Source: Alphaproteobacteria bacterium (GTDB lineage Bacteria; Pseudomonadota; Alphaproteobacteria; JABSOH01; JABAAW01). From it: 5,355 nucleotides of DNA. The stretch is taken from NCBI GenBank assembly GCA_014238935.1, contig JABAAD010000050.1, positions 1 through 5,355 of the forward strand. The letters are read 5' to 3'. Shown here piece after piece: positions 1 through 5,355 of the stretch. Within the stretch, counting starts at the first letter, position 1, and every line of letters begins with the position of its first letter. A program made the position numbers and the translations under genes. Below the pieces are notes generated by a model. That model made no database searches. It was not told the origin of the DNA and saw only the letters and a list, made by a program, of their open reading frames with translations.

Positions 1-933
1 GCTGCCGAGGAGCAAATGGCGACGCTCGCCGAAAGCGTAGCACTACCCGTTCTGTCCAGGCGTGCGGGCGAGACGGCGCTCACGCTCGCCAAGCGAGCGC
101 AAGCGGAGGCGTTGCGTCGAAGCGCGCTGTTGGTCGCGGACACGGCGGGCAGGATGCAGATCGACGAGGAAGCCATGGCTGAGCTCGAAGCCTTGGCGGG
201 GTTGCTCGCGCCGCGCGAAATATGGCTTGTTGCCGATGCGATGCTCGGACAAGAGGCAGCGAACATCGCGCGACGCTTTCGTGAGCGCGTGGATGTGAGC
301 GGAGTTTTGCTTTCGCGCATGGACAGCGACGCGCGCGCCGGCGCTGCCTTGTCGATCGTGGATGCGATACAACGACCGATTCGGTTTGCAGGAACAGGCG
401 AGAGTGCCGGTGACCTTGAGCCCTTTGAGCCGCAGTCTTTGGCAGGGCGAATTTTGGGACGCGGCGACTTGAGAGGACTGGCAGAAACTATGCGCCGTGT
501 TGCGCCCCAAACATCGAAGTCGGTAACTTCCAAGCAAGCCGCCGCTGCTACGAGCGGCAGGTTCGATCTGAACGCACAGCGAGAGCAGATTCGCCAAATG
601 CGCAAAGCGGGCGGAGTCAAGGGTTTGGCGCGACACCTGCCGCAAGCTATGCGCGACAAGCTCAAAGATGCGCGCATGAAGACTTTGGTCGACGACGACA
701 AGCTCAAGCGACAAGAGGTCATCATCGATGCCATGACTCCATCGGAACGCCGCAATCCCGCCATCATCCACGCGTCGCGCAAGAAGCGCATCGCCGCGGG
801 ATCGAGCGCGTCGATCGTCGAGGTGAACCGCCTGCTCAAGACGCATGTCCAAGCCGCCAAGGCGATGAAAAAGATGGCGCAATGGGACGAGAAAGTGCTA
901 CAAAGAAACATGGCGGGCTTGTTCCGACAATAG
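1..933 (+). CDS. ffh: Signal recognition particle protein Ffh, 3' part (NG-domain end and M domain)
   Basis: SRP GTPase that binds 4.5S RNA and the signal sequences of nascent membrane proteins, and delivers ribosomes to FtsY at the inner membrane. The frame is open from base 1, so the gene starts upstream; 310 codons are visible of a protein that is usually about 450 residues. Residue numbers here count from base 1. The G3 motif DTAGR is at 47-51, the G4-like SRMD at 105-108, the interface loop DSDARAG at 108-114, a GTGE motif near 130, and the NG-M linker LGRGD near 152-156. The M domain follows, with FDLN from about 188, MTPSERRNP near 245, and the RNA-binding SRKKRIA stretch at 259-265. 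Several near-invariant positions differ from the family consensus: T to S in G4, DGDARGG to DSDARAG, LGMGD to LGRGD, GSG to GSS after the RNA-binding arginines, and a methionine-poor finger loop. The family assignment is secure; full activity is not proven by sequence. rpsP follows after 95 bases. Confidence 0.96.
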   Translation, partial: AAEEQMATLAESVALPVLSRRAGETALTLAKRAQAEALRRSALLVADTAGRMQIDEEAMAELEALAGLLAPREIWLVADAMLGQEAANIARRFRERVDVSGVLLSRMDSDARAGAALSIVDAIQRPIRFAGTGESAGDLEPFEPQSLAGRILGRGDLRGLAETMRRVAPQTSKSVTSKQAAAATSGRFDLNAQREQIRQMRKAGGVKGLARHLPQAMRDKLKDARMKTLVDDDKLKRQEVIIDAMTPSERRNPAIIHASRKKRIAAGSSASIVEVNRLLKTHVQAAKAMKKMAQWDEKVLQRNMAGLFRQ

Positions 934-937
934 CCCT

Positions 938-961
938 GCGATGCTCGTGTGCGAGCGTTGC
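938..961 (+). other. Hairpin just after the ffh stop
   Basis: Bases 938-947 can pair with 952-961, giving a 10-bp uninterrupted helix with two G-U wobbles and a TGTG loop. It starts 4 bases after the ffh stop codon. The bases that follow (cgggtgtgtttcg) are not a T-tract, so it is a poor intrinsic terminator. It could be an RNA processing or 3'-end stabilising element separating ffh from rpsP, or a chance structure. The rest of the 934-1028 gap holds no clear promoter that I can identify. Confidence 0.35.
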
Positions 962-1028
962 CGGGTGTGTTTCGTTCGCTCTCAACTCTCAACCCCTTGC
1001 TCCGATCAACTCAGGCACTTTTCGACCG

Positions 1029-1517
1029 ATGTCCCTTTCCATTCGCCTTACCCGCGCGGGCGCGCACAAGAAACCTTTTTACCGCGTCGTCGTCGCCGAC
1101 AAGCGCATGCCGCGCGATGGACGCTTTATTGAAAAAATCGGCACCTACGATCCTCTGCTGGCTGACAAACGACAGCGCGTGCACCTCAGCACCGAACGCG
1201 CGCAGCATTGGATGGCTCGCGGTGCCAAGCCCTCGCGTCGGGTCGCCCTCTTCTTGTACGAGGCGGGCGTCGGTGAAAAACCCGCCATACCACAGCAGAC
1301 GAAGAAGTCTCTTCCGCGCAAGAAGGAGCAGGAACGACGCGCAGCAGAGCAGCAGAAAAGCCAGCAGCCGCCAGCAAAGCAAGCCGAAACGCAAGCCGAA
1401 ACGCAAGCCGAGCCCGCGCCTGAACCCTCTTCCCCCGCGCCTGAGCTCTCTTCCGACGACAAGACCCAAAAAGACGACAAAGAAGACGACAAAGAAGACA
1501 ACAGCGAAGTCACCTAA
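1029..1517 (+). CDS. rpsP: 30S ribosomal protein S16 with long low-complexity C-terminal tail
   Basis: Small-subunit ribosomal protein that binds 16S rRNA early in 30S assembly. The protein is 162 residues. The start ATG at 1029 gives the canonical N-terminus MSLSIRLTRAGAHKKPFYR; an in-frame ATG at 882 lies inside ffh and would add 49 unrelated residues, so it is rejected. The core, about residues 1-83, carries the family block RVVVADKRMPRDGRFIEKIG followed by TYDPL. The rest is a tail of about 80 residues: first Lys/Arg/Gln-rich, then Ala/Gln/Pro/Glu-rich with repeated QAET units, and finally strongly charged with DDKE repeats. Many S16 proteins end near 80-90 residues, while alphaproteobacterial ones often have Ala/Pro/Glu tails, so this is long but of a known kind. 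The only Shine-Dalgarno-like sequence is a weak cagg at 1012-1015, 13 bases upstream of the start. It is followed directly by trmD with no rimM. Confidence 0.96.
   Translation: MSLSIRLTRAGAHKKPFYRVVVADKRMPRDGRFIEKIGTYDPLLADKRQRVHLSTERAQHWMARGAKPSRRVALFLYEAGVGEKPAIPQQTKKSLPRKKEQERRAAEQQKSQQPPAKQAETQAETQAEPAPEPSSPAPELSSDDKTQKDDKEDDKEDNSEVT
1379..1411 (+). repeat. 12-bp in-frame tandem repeat in rpsP (QAET units)
   Basis: The unit gcaagccgaaac occurs at 1379-1390 and 1391-1402, and again as nine bases at 1403-1411, in frame with S16. It encodes the QAETQAETQAE run. It looks like local slippage expansion within a disordered tail and is a likely site of length variation between strains. Confidence 0.85.
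1473..1499 (+). repeat. 12-bp in-frame tandem repeat in rpsP (DDKE units)
   Basis: The unit gacgacaaagaa is present twice exactly (1473-1484, 1485-1496), followed by gac. It encodes the DDKEDDKED run at the extreme acidic end of S16. This is a second, independent repeat of the same period as the one about 90 bases upstream. Confidence 0.85.
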
Positions 1518-1529
1518 GGCGAGTGCCTA

Positions 1530-2264
1530 ATGACGAGCGCGCCGTTCACCGTTGTCGTGGTGACGCTTTTTCCGCAGCTCTACCCTGGACCTCTTTCTGT
1601 CTCCTTGAGCGGCAAGGCGCTTGCGCGGGGTTTGTGGCGACTGGAGAGCGTCGCGTTGAGCGGGCACGCGGGCTCTGAGCGTCTCGACGATACCTGCTTC
1701 GGCGGCGGCAGCGGACAGGTGCTGCGTCCCGAACCCTGCGCCGCGGCGCTTGCGGCTGCCTTTGGAAAAGCGAACGAAGGCGCGCTAGGAATTTGTCCGA
1801 CACCGCGCGGCAAACGCATCACGCAAAGGACGATTCGACGTCTTTCTCACGCACAAGGACTGGTCTTTCTGTGCGGACGCTACGAAGGCATCGACCAACG
1901 CGTCATCGAAGCCTTCGCGCTCGAAGAGCTTTCGCTCGGCGACTTCGTGCTGGCGAGCGGAGACTGCGCGGCGCTGGCGATCATCGAAGCCGTCGTGCGC
2001 CTGCGCAAGGGCGTGCTGAAAAACCCGCAAGCGTTGGAGCAGGAAAGCTTCGAAGACGGTTTGTTGGAATACCCTCACTACACGCGTCCCGCCCTTTGGC
2101 GCGGCAGAGAGGTGCCGCGCACGTTGCTCTCAGGAGACCACGCCAAAATCGAGGCTTGGCGAACGAAGCAGGCACACGCAGCGACGCGCGAACGAAGACC
2201 CGATCTGTGGAAAGAGCATTTGGAGAAAGCAGAAGGCTTGACGAGAACGACAAAATCTGTCTAG
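1530..2264 (+). CDS. trmD: tRNA (guanine(37)-N1)-methyltransferase TrmD
   Basis: SPOUT-class methyltransferase that uses S-adenosylmethionine to make m1G37 in tRNAs reading CNN-type codons, which prevents +1 frameshifting. It has 244 residues, close to the usual 230-255. The N-terminus reads VVTLFPQLY, then FGGGSGQVLRPEP near residues 58-70, the trefoil-knot segments TPRGKRITQ, CGRYEGIDQR (from residue 115) and LGDFVLASGD, and then the C-terminal block ESFEDGLLEYPHYTRP and RRPDL. Arg157 aligns with the catalytic Arg154 of the Haemophilus enzyme. The position of catalytic Asp169 is Glu172 here, counted along the linker with equal spacing of 15 residues. The knot loop is also SGD rather than the usual GGE. 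The start at 1530 lies 12 bases after the rpsP stop, with aagg at 1516-1519 as a reasonable ribosome binding site. The partner gene rimM is missing from its usual place upstream. Confidence 0.95.
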   Translation: MTSAPFTVVVVTLFPQLYPGPLSVSLSGKALARGLWRLESVALSGHAGSERLDDTCFGGGSGQVLRPEPCAAALAAAFGKANEGALGICPTPRGKRITQRTIRRLSHAQGLVFLCGRYEGIDQRVIEAFALEELSLGDFVLASGDCAALAIIEAVVRLRKGVLKNPQALEQESFEDGLLEYPHYTRPALWRGREVPRTLLSGDHAKIEAWRTKQAHAATRERRPDLWKEHLEKAEGLTRTTKSV

Positions 2265-2265
2265 A

Positions 2266-2331
2266 ATGCAGAGCGGAGGAGGAGGCGAGAATCCTCCTTC
2301 CGTGCAATACAAGACCCGCGAGTTGACATGA
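2266..2331 (+). CDS. Possible 21-residue coupling/leader ORF between trmD and rplS
   Basis: An ATG one base after the trmD TAG opens a 21-codon frame ([20 protein letters not shown], then T). Its TGA at 2329-2331 overlaps the rplS ATG at 2328-2330 as ATGA. rplS itself has only a weak gag at 2320-2322 as a ribosome binding site. The layout would let ribosomes finishing trmD restart, cross the gap and hand over to rplS. No known peptide family is recognised and the product may have no function of its own. A frame this short can easily arise by chance, so the call rests only on the two junctions. Confidence 0.25.
   Translation: MQSGGGGENPPSVQYKTRELT
2278..2300 (+). promoter_or_regulatory. Hairpin holding a GGAGG tract in the rplS leader
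   Basis: AGGAGG at 2280-2285 pairs perfectly with CCTCCT at 2293-2298 around the loop CGAGAAT. A G-U and a G-C pair extend it to 2278-2300 (8 bp). The 5' arm belongs to a purine run, GGAGGAGGAGG at 2275-2285, which looks like a very strong Shine-Dalgarno sequence but lies about 42 bases before the rplS ATG with no in-frame start near it. No T-tract follows, so termination is unlikely. A role in slowing ribosomes or setting L19 output is possible but inferred. Confidence 0.4.
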
Positions 2332-2825
2332 CTGCCCCCCCTGAGATCGAAGCCTACGAACGCGCGCAGATCGCCAAAGCCACCCTTGCGCACAGCAAGA
2401 AGGATGCAGGCGTGTCCTCCATGCCGAGCTTTCGCGCAGGCGATTCGCTACGCGTCCAAGTGCGCATCCGCGAAGGCAACAACGAACGCCTTCAAGCCTT
2501 CGAAGGCGTGTGCATCGCGCGCCATAACGCGGGGCTGGGTAGCAGCTTCACCGTGCGCAAACGTTCCTACGGCGAGGGCGTCGAGCGCATCTTTCCTCTC
2601 TACTCTCCGAACCTTGCCGCAATCGAGATCGTACAACGCGGACAGGTGAGACGCGCGAAACTCTATTACCTGCGCGAGCGGCAAGGCAAGAAGGCGCGCA
2701 TCGCCGAAGACATGACGCGTGCACGCGAAGATCGCAACATCGCGGCGCGCAACAAGGACTTAGCCCTTGCTGCGAAGAAAGAAGCAGAAAACAACGCCGA
2801 CGAGCAAACGAAACAGCGGGATTGA
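2328..2825 (+). CDS. rplS: 50S ribosomal protein L19 with N- and C-terminal extensions
   Basis: Large-subunit ribosomal protein that contributes to the 30S-50S interface. It has 165 residues against about 115-130 for most L19 proteins. The core begins at [15 protein letters not shown] (from residue 33), continues through [20 protein letters not shown] and [20 protein letters not shown], and ends with the signature [16 protein letters not shown]. An extended N-terminal segment of about 32 residues includes a helical stretch like that before the core in other L19s. About 40 charged residues rich in Ala, Lys, Glu and Arg follow the normal end. ATG 2328 is the only standard start between the in-frame trmD stop and the core apart from the internal ATG 2421, which would remove the N-terminal helix. 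The gene follows trmD after 63 bases and may be translationally coupled through the ATGA junction at its start. Confidence 0.95.
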   Translation: MTAPPEIEAYERAQIAKATLAHSKKDAGVSSMPSFRAGDSLRVQVRIREGNNERLQAFEGVCIARHNAGLGSSFTVRKRSYGEGVERIFPLYSPNLAAIEIVQRGQVRRAKLYYLRERQGKKARIAEDMTRAREDRNIAARNKDLALAAKKEAENNADEQTKQRD

Positions 2826-2844
2826 CACACGAGGATGGCGGAGG

Positions 2845-2865
2845 TCGAGGAGGACACCTCTTCGA
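2845..2865 (+). promoter_or_regulatory. Compact hairpin in the rplS-leuC gap
   Basis: Bases 2845-2853 (TCGAGGAGG) pair with 2857-2865 (CCTCTTCGA) over nine consecutive positions, one of them G-U, with the three-base loop ACA. It lies 20 bases after the rplS stop and 46 bases before the leuC ATG. The downstream bases gaagatcgtcc are not a T-tract, so it is not a standard intrinsic terminator. It may serve as a processing or stability element between the ribosomal and leucine parts of the transcript. No leucine-rich leader peptide accompanies it. Confidence 0.45.
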
Positions 2866-2901
2866 GAAGATCGTCCGAGTGAAACCACAAAAAGAACGCA
2901 C

Positions 2902-2905
2902 GAGG
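2902..2905 (+). promoter_or_regulatory. Shine-Dalgarno sequence of leuC
   Basis: GAGG ends six bases before the ATG at 2912. This well-placed site decides the leuC start over the in-frame TTG at 2822, which overlaps the rplS stop and would add 30 residues not seen in LeuC proteins. Confidence 0.7.
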
Positions 2906-2911
2906 ACAACG

Positions 2912-4315
2912 ATGGCACAGACGCTGTTTGACAAGATCTGGGATGCCCATGTCGTGGAGCGAACGGCGGATGGCGGAGCCCTGCTCTATATCGATCGTCA
3001 CTTGGTGCACGAGGTGACCTCTCCGCAGGCTTTCGAGGGGTTGCGCAAGGCGGGTCGCAAGGTTCGCAATCCTCGCGCGACGCTTGCGGTCGTCGATCAC
3101 AATGTGCCGACGTTGAACCGCGACAAGGGAGTGGCGGGAATTGACGACGAGGCTTCTCGGCTTCAAGTCTTGACGCTTGCGCGCAACTGCAAAGATTTCG
3201 ACGTGCCGCTTTTTTCTCTGGAGGATCCTCGGCAAGGGATCGTCCATGTGATCGGCCCCGAGCAAGGGTTGACGCAGCCCGGAATGACGATCGTCTGCGG
3301 CGATTCGCACACGGCAACCCACGGCGCGTTCGGTGCGCTTGCTTTCGGAATCGGCACTTCGGAGGTCGAGCATGCGCTGGCGACGCAAACATTGCGCGTG
3401 GGACATTTGCGCAATATGCGCGTCACAGTGGAGGGTGAGCTGTCCTTCGGCGTGAGCGCGAAGGACATGATCTTGGCGATTATCGGCAAGATCGGAACGG
3501 CGGGGGGAACGGGACATGTGATCGAGTACGCGGGGGATGGCGTGCGGGCGCTCGGCATGGAGGCACGCATGACGGTCTGCAACATGTCGATCGAGGCGGG
3601 AGCGCGTGCAGGGCTGATTGCGCCCGACGAGACGACCTTCGCCTATGTGCAAGGTCGACCGCTAGCACCTCCCTCAGGAATGTGGGATCAGGCGTGTGCC
3701 TATTGGCGCACCTTTGCCTCGGACGCGGACGCCCATTACGAACGCGAGGAGGTGTTGGATGCCAAATCGATTGCGCCGCAAGTGACTTGGGGAACAAGCC
3801 CTGAGCATGTCGTGCCGATTACGGCGAGCGTGCCGCAACCCGTGGGCGATACGCAGCAGCAGAACGCGTTGCGACGCGCGCTCGATTATATGGGACTGCA
3901 AGCGGGAACGCCGATGCGCGAGATCGCCATCGACAGGGTCTTCATTGGATCGTGCACGAACGGGCGCATCGAAGACTTGCGCGTGGTCGCAAAGATCGTC
4001 GAGAACAAAAAAGTAGCGGGTTCCGTCCACGCTATGGTGGTGCCGGGCTCAGGGCTGGTCAAGGCGCAAGCTGCGGAAGAAGGGCTCGATCGTATTTTTA
4101 AAGACGCGGGCTTCGAGTGGCGCGACGCGGGTTGCTCCATGTGTCTGGGAATGAACGAAGATCGTCTGATGCCGCAGGAACGTTGCGCCTCCACCTCCAA
4201 CCGCAACTTCGAGGGCAGACAGGGACGCGGCGGCAGGACCCATCTCATGAGCCCCGCCATGGCGGCAGCTGCCGCGTTGCGCGGAAAACTCGTCGATGTG
4301 CGCGACATCCTCTGA
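2912..4315 (+). CDS. leuC: 3-isopropylmalate dehydratase (isopropylmalate isomerase), large subunit
   Basis: Aconitase-family large subunit that, with LeuD, interconverts 2-isopropylmalate and 3-isopropylmalate through a dehydrated intermediate in cytoplasmic leucine biosynthesis. It has 467 residues, the usual length of bacterial LeuC. The protein starts [15 protein letters not shown]. It has the [20 protein letters not shown] motif from Asp131, [13 protein letters not shown] near residue 200, and three cysteines for the [4Fe-4S] cluster: Cys348 in GSCTNGR, then Cys408 and Cys411 in [12 protein letters not shown]. These match the family spacing exactly. The C-terminus has [20 protein letters not shown] and ends LVDVRDIL. 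No cluster ligand is missing and nothing suggests truncation. leuD follows after 7 bases, consistent with balanced synthesis of the two subunits. Confidence 0.98.
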   Translation: MAQTLFDKIWDAHVVERTADGGALLYIDRHLVHEVTSPQAFEGLRKAGRKVRNPRATLAVVDHNVPTLNRDKGVAGIDDEASRLQVLTLARNCKDFDVPLFSLEDPRQGIVHVIGPEQGLTQPGMTIVCGDSHTATHGAFGALAFGIGTSEVEHALATQTLRVGHLRNMRVTVEGELSFGVSAKDMILAIIGKIGTAGGTGHVIEYAGDGVRALGMEARMTVCNMSIEAGARAGLIAPDETTFAYVQGRPLAPPSGMWDQACAYWRTFASDADAHYEREEVLDAKSIAPQVTWGTSPEHVVPITASVPQPVGDTQQQNALRRALDYMGLQAGTPMREIAIDRVFIGSCTNGRIEDLRVVAKIVENKKVAGSVHAMVVPGSGLVKAQAAEEGLDRIFKDAGFEWRDAGCSMCLGMNEDRLMPQERCASTSNRNFEGRQGRGGRTHLMSPAMAAAAALRGKLVDVRDIL

Positions 4316-4322
4316 GTGCAAA

Positions 4323-4931
4323 ATGGAAAAGTTTCAACCCGTCCGAAGCGTCGCAGCACCGCTGGATATGACAAATGTCGATACGGACATGATCGTCCCG
4401 AAGCAGTTTCTGAAGACGGTCGTGCGCGACGGGCTGGGGGAGGCTCTGTTCTACGACCTGCGCTTTACGCCTGAGGGAGAAAAGAAATCCGACTTTGTGC
4501 TCAACAAAACGCCGTGGCAAAAGGCGAAGATTCTGATTACGGGCGAAAACTTTGGCTGCGGCTCGTCGCGCGAACACGCGCCGTGGGCGTTGCGCGGCTT
4601 CGGCATTCGCGTGATCGTCGCTTCGCGTTTCGCCGACATCTTTTACAACAACTGTTTCCAAAACGCGCTACTGCCGATCGTCCTGCCTGAGGAGGAGGTG
4701 CGCAAGCTCATGGAGCAAGCCAAGTGCGGCGGCAACGCTGTCTTCTCTATAGACTTGGAGCGTCAGGAGATCACCACTCCCGACGGCGTTGTCGCCTTCG
4801 ACATCGACTCGGAACGCAAGAAGATATTGTTGGAGGGACGCGATGCCATCGCCGACACTTTGCGGCGACTGGAGGCGATCGAATCGTTCGAACAACAACA
4901 ACGCGCTCGTCAGCCGTGGTTACACCACTGA
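4323..4931 (+). CDS. leuD: 3-isopropylmalate dehydratase, small subunit
   Basis: Small swivel-domain subunit that completes the LeuCD active site. It has 202 residues, as expected for the roughly 200-residue LeuD family. The N-terminus MEKFQPVRSVAAPLDMTNVD is typical, followed by TDMIVPKQFL, the active-site loop GENFGCGSSREHAPWAL (from Gly74), and GIRVIVASRFADIFYNNCFQ. ATG 4323 is chosen because it gives the canonical start; an in-frame ATG at 4296 lies inside the end of leuC. There is no strong Shine-Dalgarno sequence, and the start is 7 bases after the leuC stop, so translation is probably coupled to leuC. The last 20 or so residues (EQQQRARQPWLHH) overlap the likely start of leuB. Confidence 0.97.
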   Translation: MEKFQPVRSVAAPLDMTNVDTDMIVPKQFLKTVVRDGLGEALFYDLRFTPEGEKKSDFVLNKTPWQKAKILITGENFGCGSSREHAPWALRGFGIRVIVASRFADIFYNNCFQNALLPIVLPEEEVRKLMEQAKCGGNAVFSIDLERQEITTPDGVVAFDIDSERKKILLEGRDAIADTLRRLEAIESFEQQQRARQPWLHH

Positions 4932-5355
4932 GTGAAAAGACTCATTCTGTTCTGTTGTTGCCCGGAGACGGGATCGGCCCTGAGATCGTCTTGCAAGCAC
5001 GGCGCGTCTTGGAGGCGTTCGTGAAAGAGGGAACGCTCGCGCTCACGCTGGAGACGGAGGCTGTCGGGGGGGCTGCGTGGTTGCAGGAAGGCGATCCTCT
5101 GCCGAGACGCGTGATGGAAAAGGCGCGCGATGCCGATGCCATCCTGTTGGGCGCGGTCGGTGCACCCGAGTTCGACCGCGATGCGCCGCGCGACAAGCGA
5201 CCTGAGGTGGCGCTGTTGCGTTTGCGCAAAGAGCTGGACTTGTTTGCGAATCTGCGCCCTGCGCGCTGTTTCGACGCTTTGGCTCAAGCCTCCAGCTTGA
5301 AGGCGGAGCTTGTGCGCGGGTTGGATATTGTGATCGTGCGCGAGTTGAGCTCAGG
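4916..5355 (+). CDS. leuB: 3-isopropylmalate dehydrogenase, 5' part (runs off the window)
   Basis: Oxidises and decarboxylates 3-isopropylmalate with NAD+ to 4-methyl-2-oxopentanoate, the step before transamination to leucine. About 146 codons of a protein of about 350-370 are present. Motifs seen are LLLPGDGIGPEIV, VGGAAW, AILLGAVGAPEF, LLRLRKELDLFANLRPAR and GLDIVIVREL. With GTG 4916 as residue 1, Arg104, Arg114 and Arg142 match the substrate-binding arginines Arg94, Arg104 and Arg132 of the Thermus enzyme with a constant offset. No ATG is available near the start. GTG 4916 overlaps leuD by 16 bases; a CTG at 4928 forms a CTGA overlap with the leuD stop, and a TTG at 4955 would leave almost nothing before the LPGDGIG motif. 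No convincing ribosome binding site precedes any of these, so the start is uncertain while the family is not. Confidence 0.95.
   Translation, partial: MVTPLSEKTHSVLLLPGDGIGPEIVLQARRVLEAFVKEGTLALTLETEAVGGAAWLQEGDPLPRRVMEKARDADAILLGAVGAPEFDRDAPRDKRPEVALLRLRKELDLFANLRPARCFDALAQASSLKAELVRGLDIVIVRELSS

Noticed and set aside
43..882. 279-codon open frame on the - strand opposite ffh
   Set aside because: It mirrors the codon pattern of ffh in GC-rich DNA, shows no recognisable domain, and the + strand protein is clearly real.
882..1028. Longer N-terminus for S16 from ATG 882
   Set aside because: The extra 49 residues overlap ffh and are unrelated to S16, and ATG 1029 gives the canonical start.
934..1028. 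Promoter for rpsP in the ffh-rpsP gap
   Set aside because: I could not find a credible -35/-10 pair with proper spacing; only weak partial matches are present.
949..1530. 193-codon open frame overlapping rpsP in another + frame
   Set aside because: Its product is an Arg/Ser/Lys-rich low-complexity translation of the S16 gene out of frame; its stop next to the trmD ATG is a coincidence of position.
2262..2330. trmD and rplS in the same frame, separated only by one TAG, suggesting read-through to a fusion protein
   Set aside because: The 21 intervening sense codons being open is unremarkable in GC-rich DNA, and no read-through signal is visible.
2335..2341. Run of seven C near the rplS start, and a similar run of seven G at 5066-5072 in leuB, as slippage sites or sequencing errors
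   Set aside because: Both reading frames give the expected protein on either side, so no frameshift is indicated.
2835..2882. 15-codon ORF before leuC as a leucine attenuator peptide
   Set aside because: It encodes [15 protein letters not shown] with no leucine codons, its GAGG touches the ATG with no spacing, and no terminator hairpin with a T-tract follows.
2666..3652. 328-codon open frame on the - strand across rplS and leuC
   Set aside because: It crosses two well-supported + strand genes, is rich in Arg/His as expected for a reverse-strand shadow, and resembles no family.

Overview
This window reads as ordinary housekeeping DNA from a GC-rich bacterium, most likely an alphaproteobacterium. 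All genes are on the + strand, in the order ffh (3' part), rpsP, trmD, rplS, leuC, leuD, leuB (5' part). An ffh-rpsP-(rimM)-trmD-rplS cluster followed by leuCDB is, from memory, an arrangement seen in alphaproteobacteria, including the Rhodospirillales/Acetobacteraceae side. The Arg in the Ffh G4 motif and the long Ala/Pro/Glu-rich tail on S16 fit that placement. I cannot name the species.

Positions 1-2825 are the translation and secretion block. It holds the last 310 codons of the SRP GTPase Ffh, ribosomal protein S16 with a long low-complexity tail, the tRNA (guanine37-N1)-methyltransferase TrmD, and ribosomal protein L19 with extensions at both ends. The gene for the 16S maturation factor RimM, which normally sits between rpsP and trmD, is absent: rpsP stops 12 bases before trmD starts. 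Ffh deviates from the family at several normally near-invariant positions.

Positions 2912-5355 are the leucine block. leuC and leuD encode the two subunits of isopropylmalate isomerase, and leuB encodes 3-isopropylmalate dehydrogenase, which runs off the window end. LeuC and LeuD look complete and carry the expected cluster and active-site motifs. leuD follows leuC by 7 bases. leuB probably overlaps the end of leuD.

Three intergenic gaps hold simple hairpins (938-961, 2278-2300, 2845-2865). None is followed by a T-tract, so none is a convincing intrinsic terminator and the seven genes may be co-transcribed. The trmD-rplS gap is the most unusual. A 21-codon ORF starts one base after the trmD stop and ends with an ATGA overlap on the rplS start, and the hairpin lies inside it. 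That suggests translational coupling of L19 to upstream translation, but this is inference. I found no mobile element, CRISPR array, RNA gene or clearly novel system.
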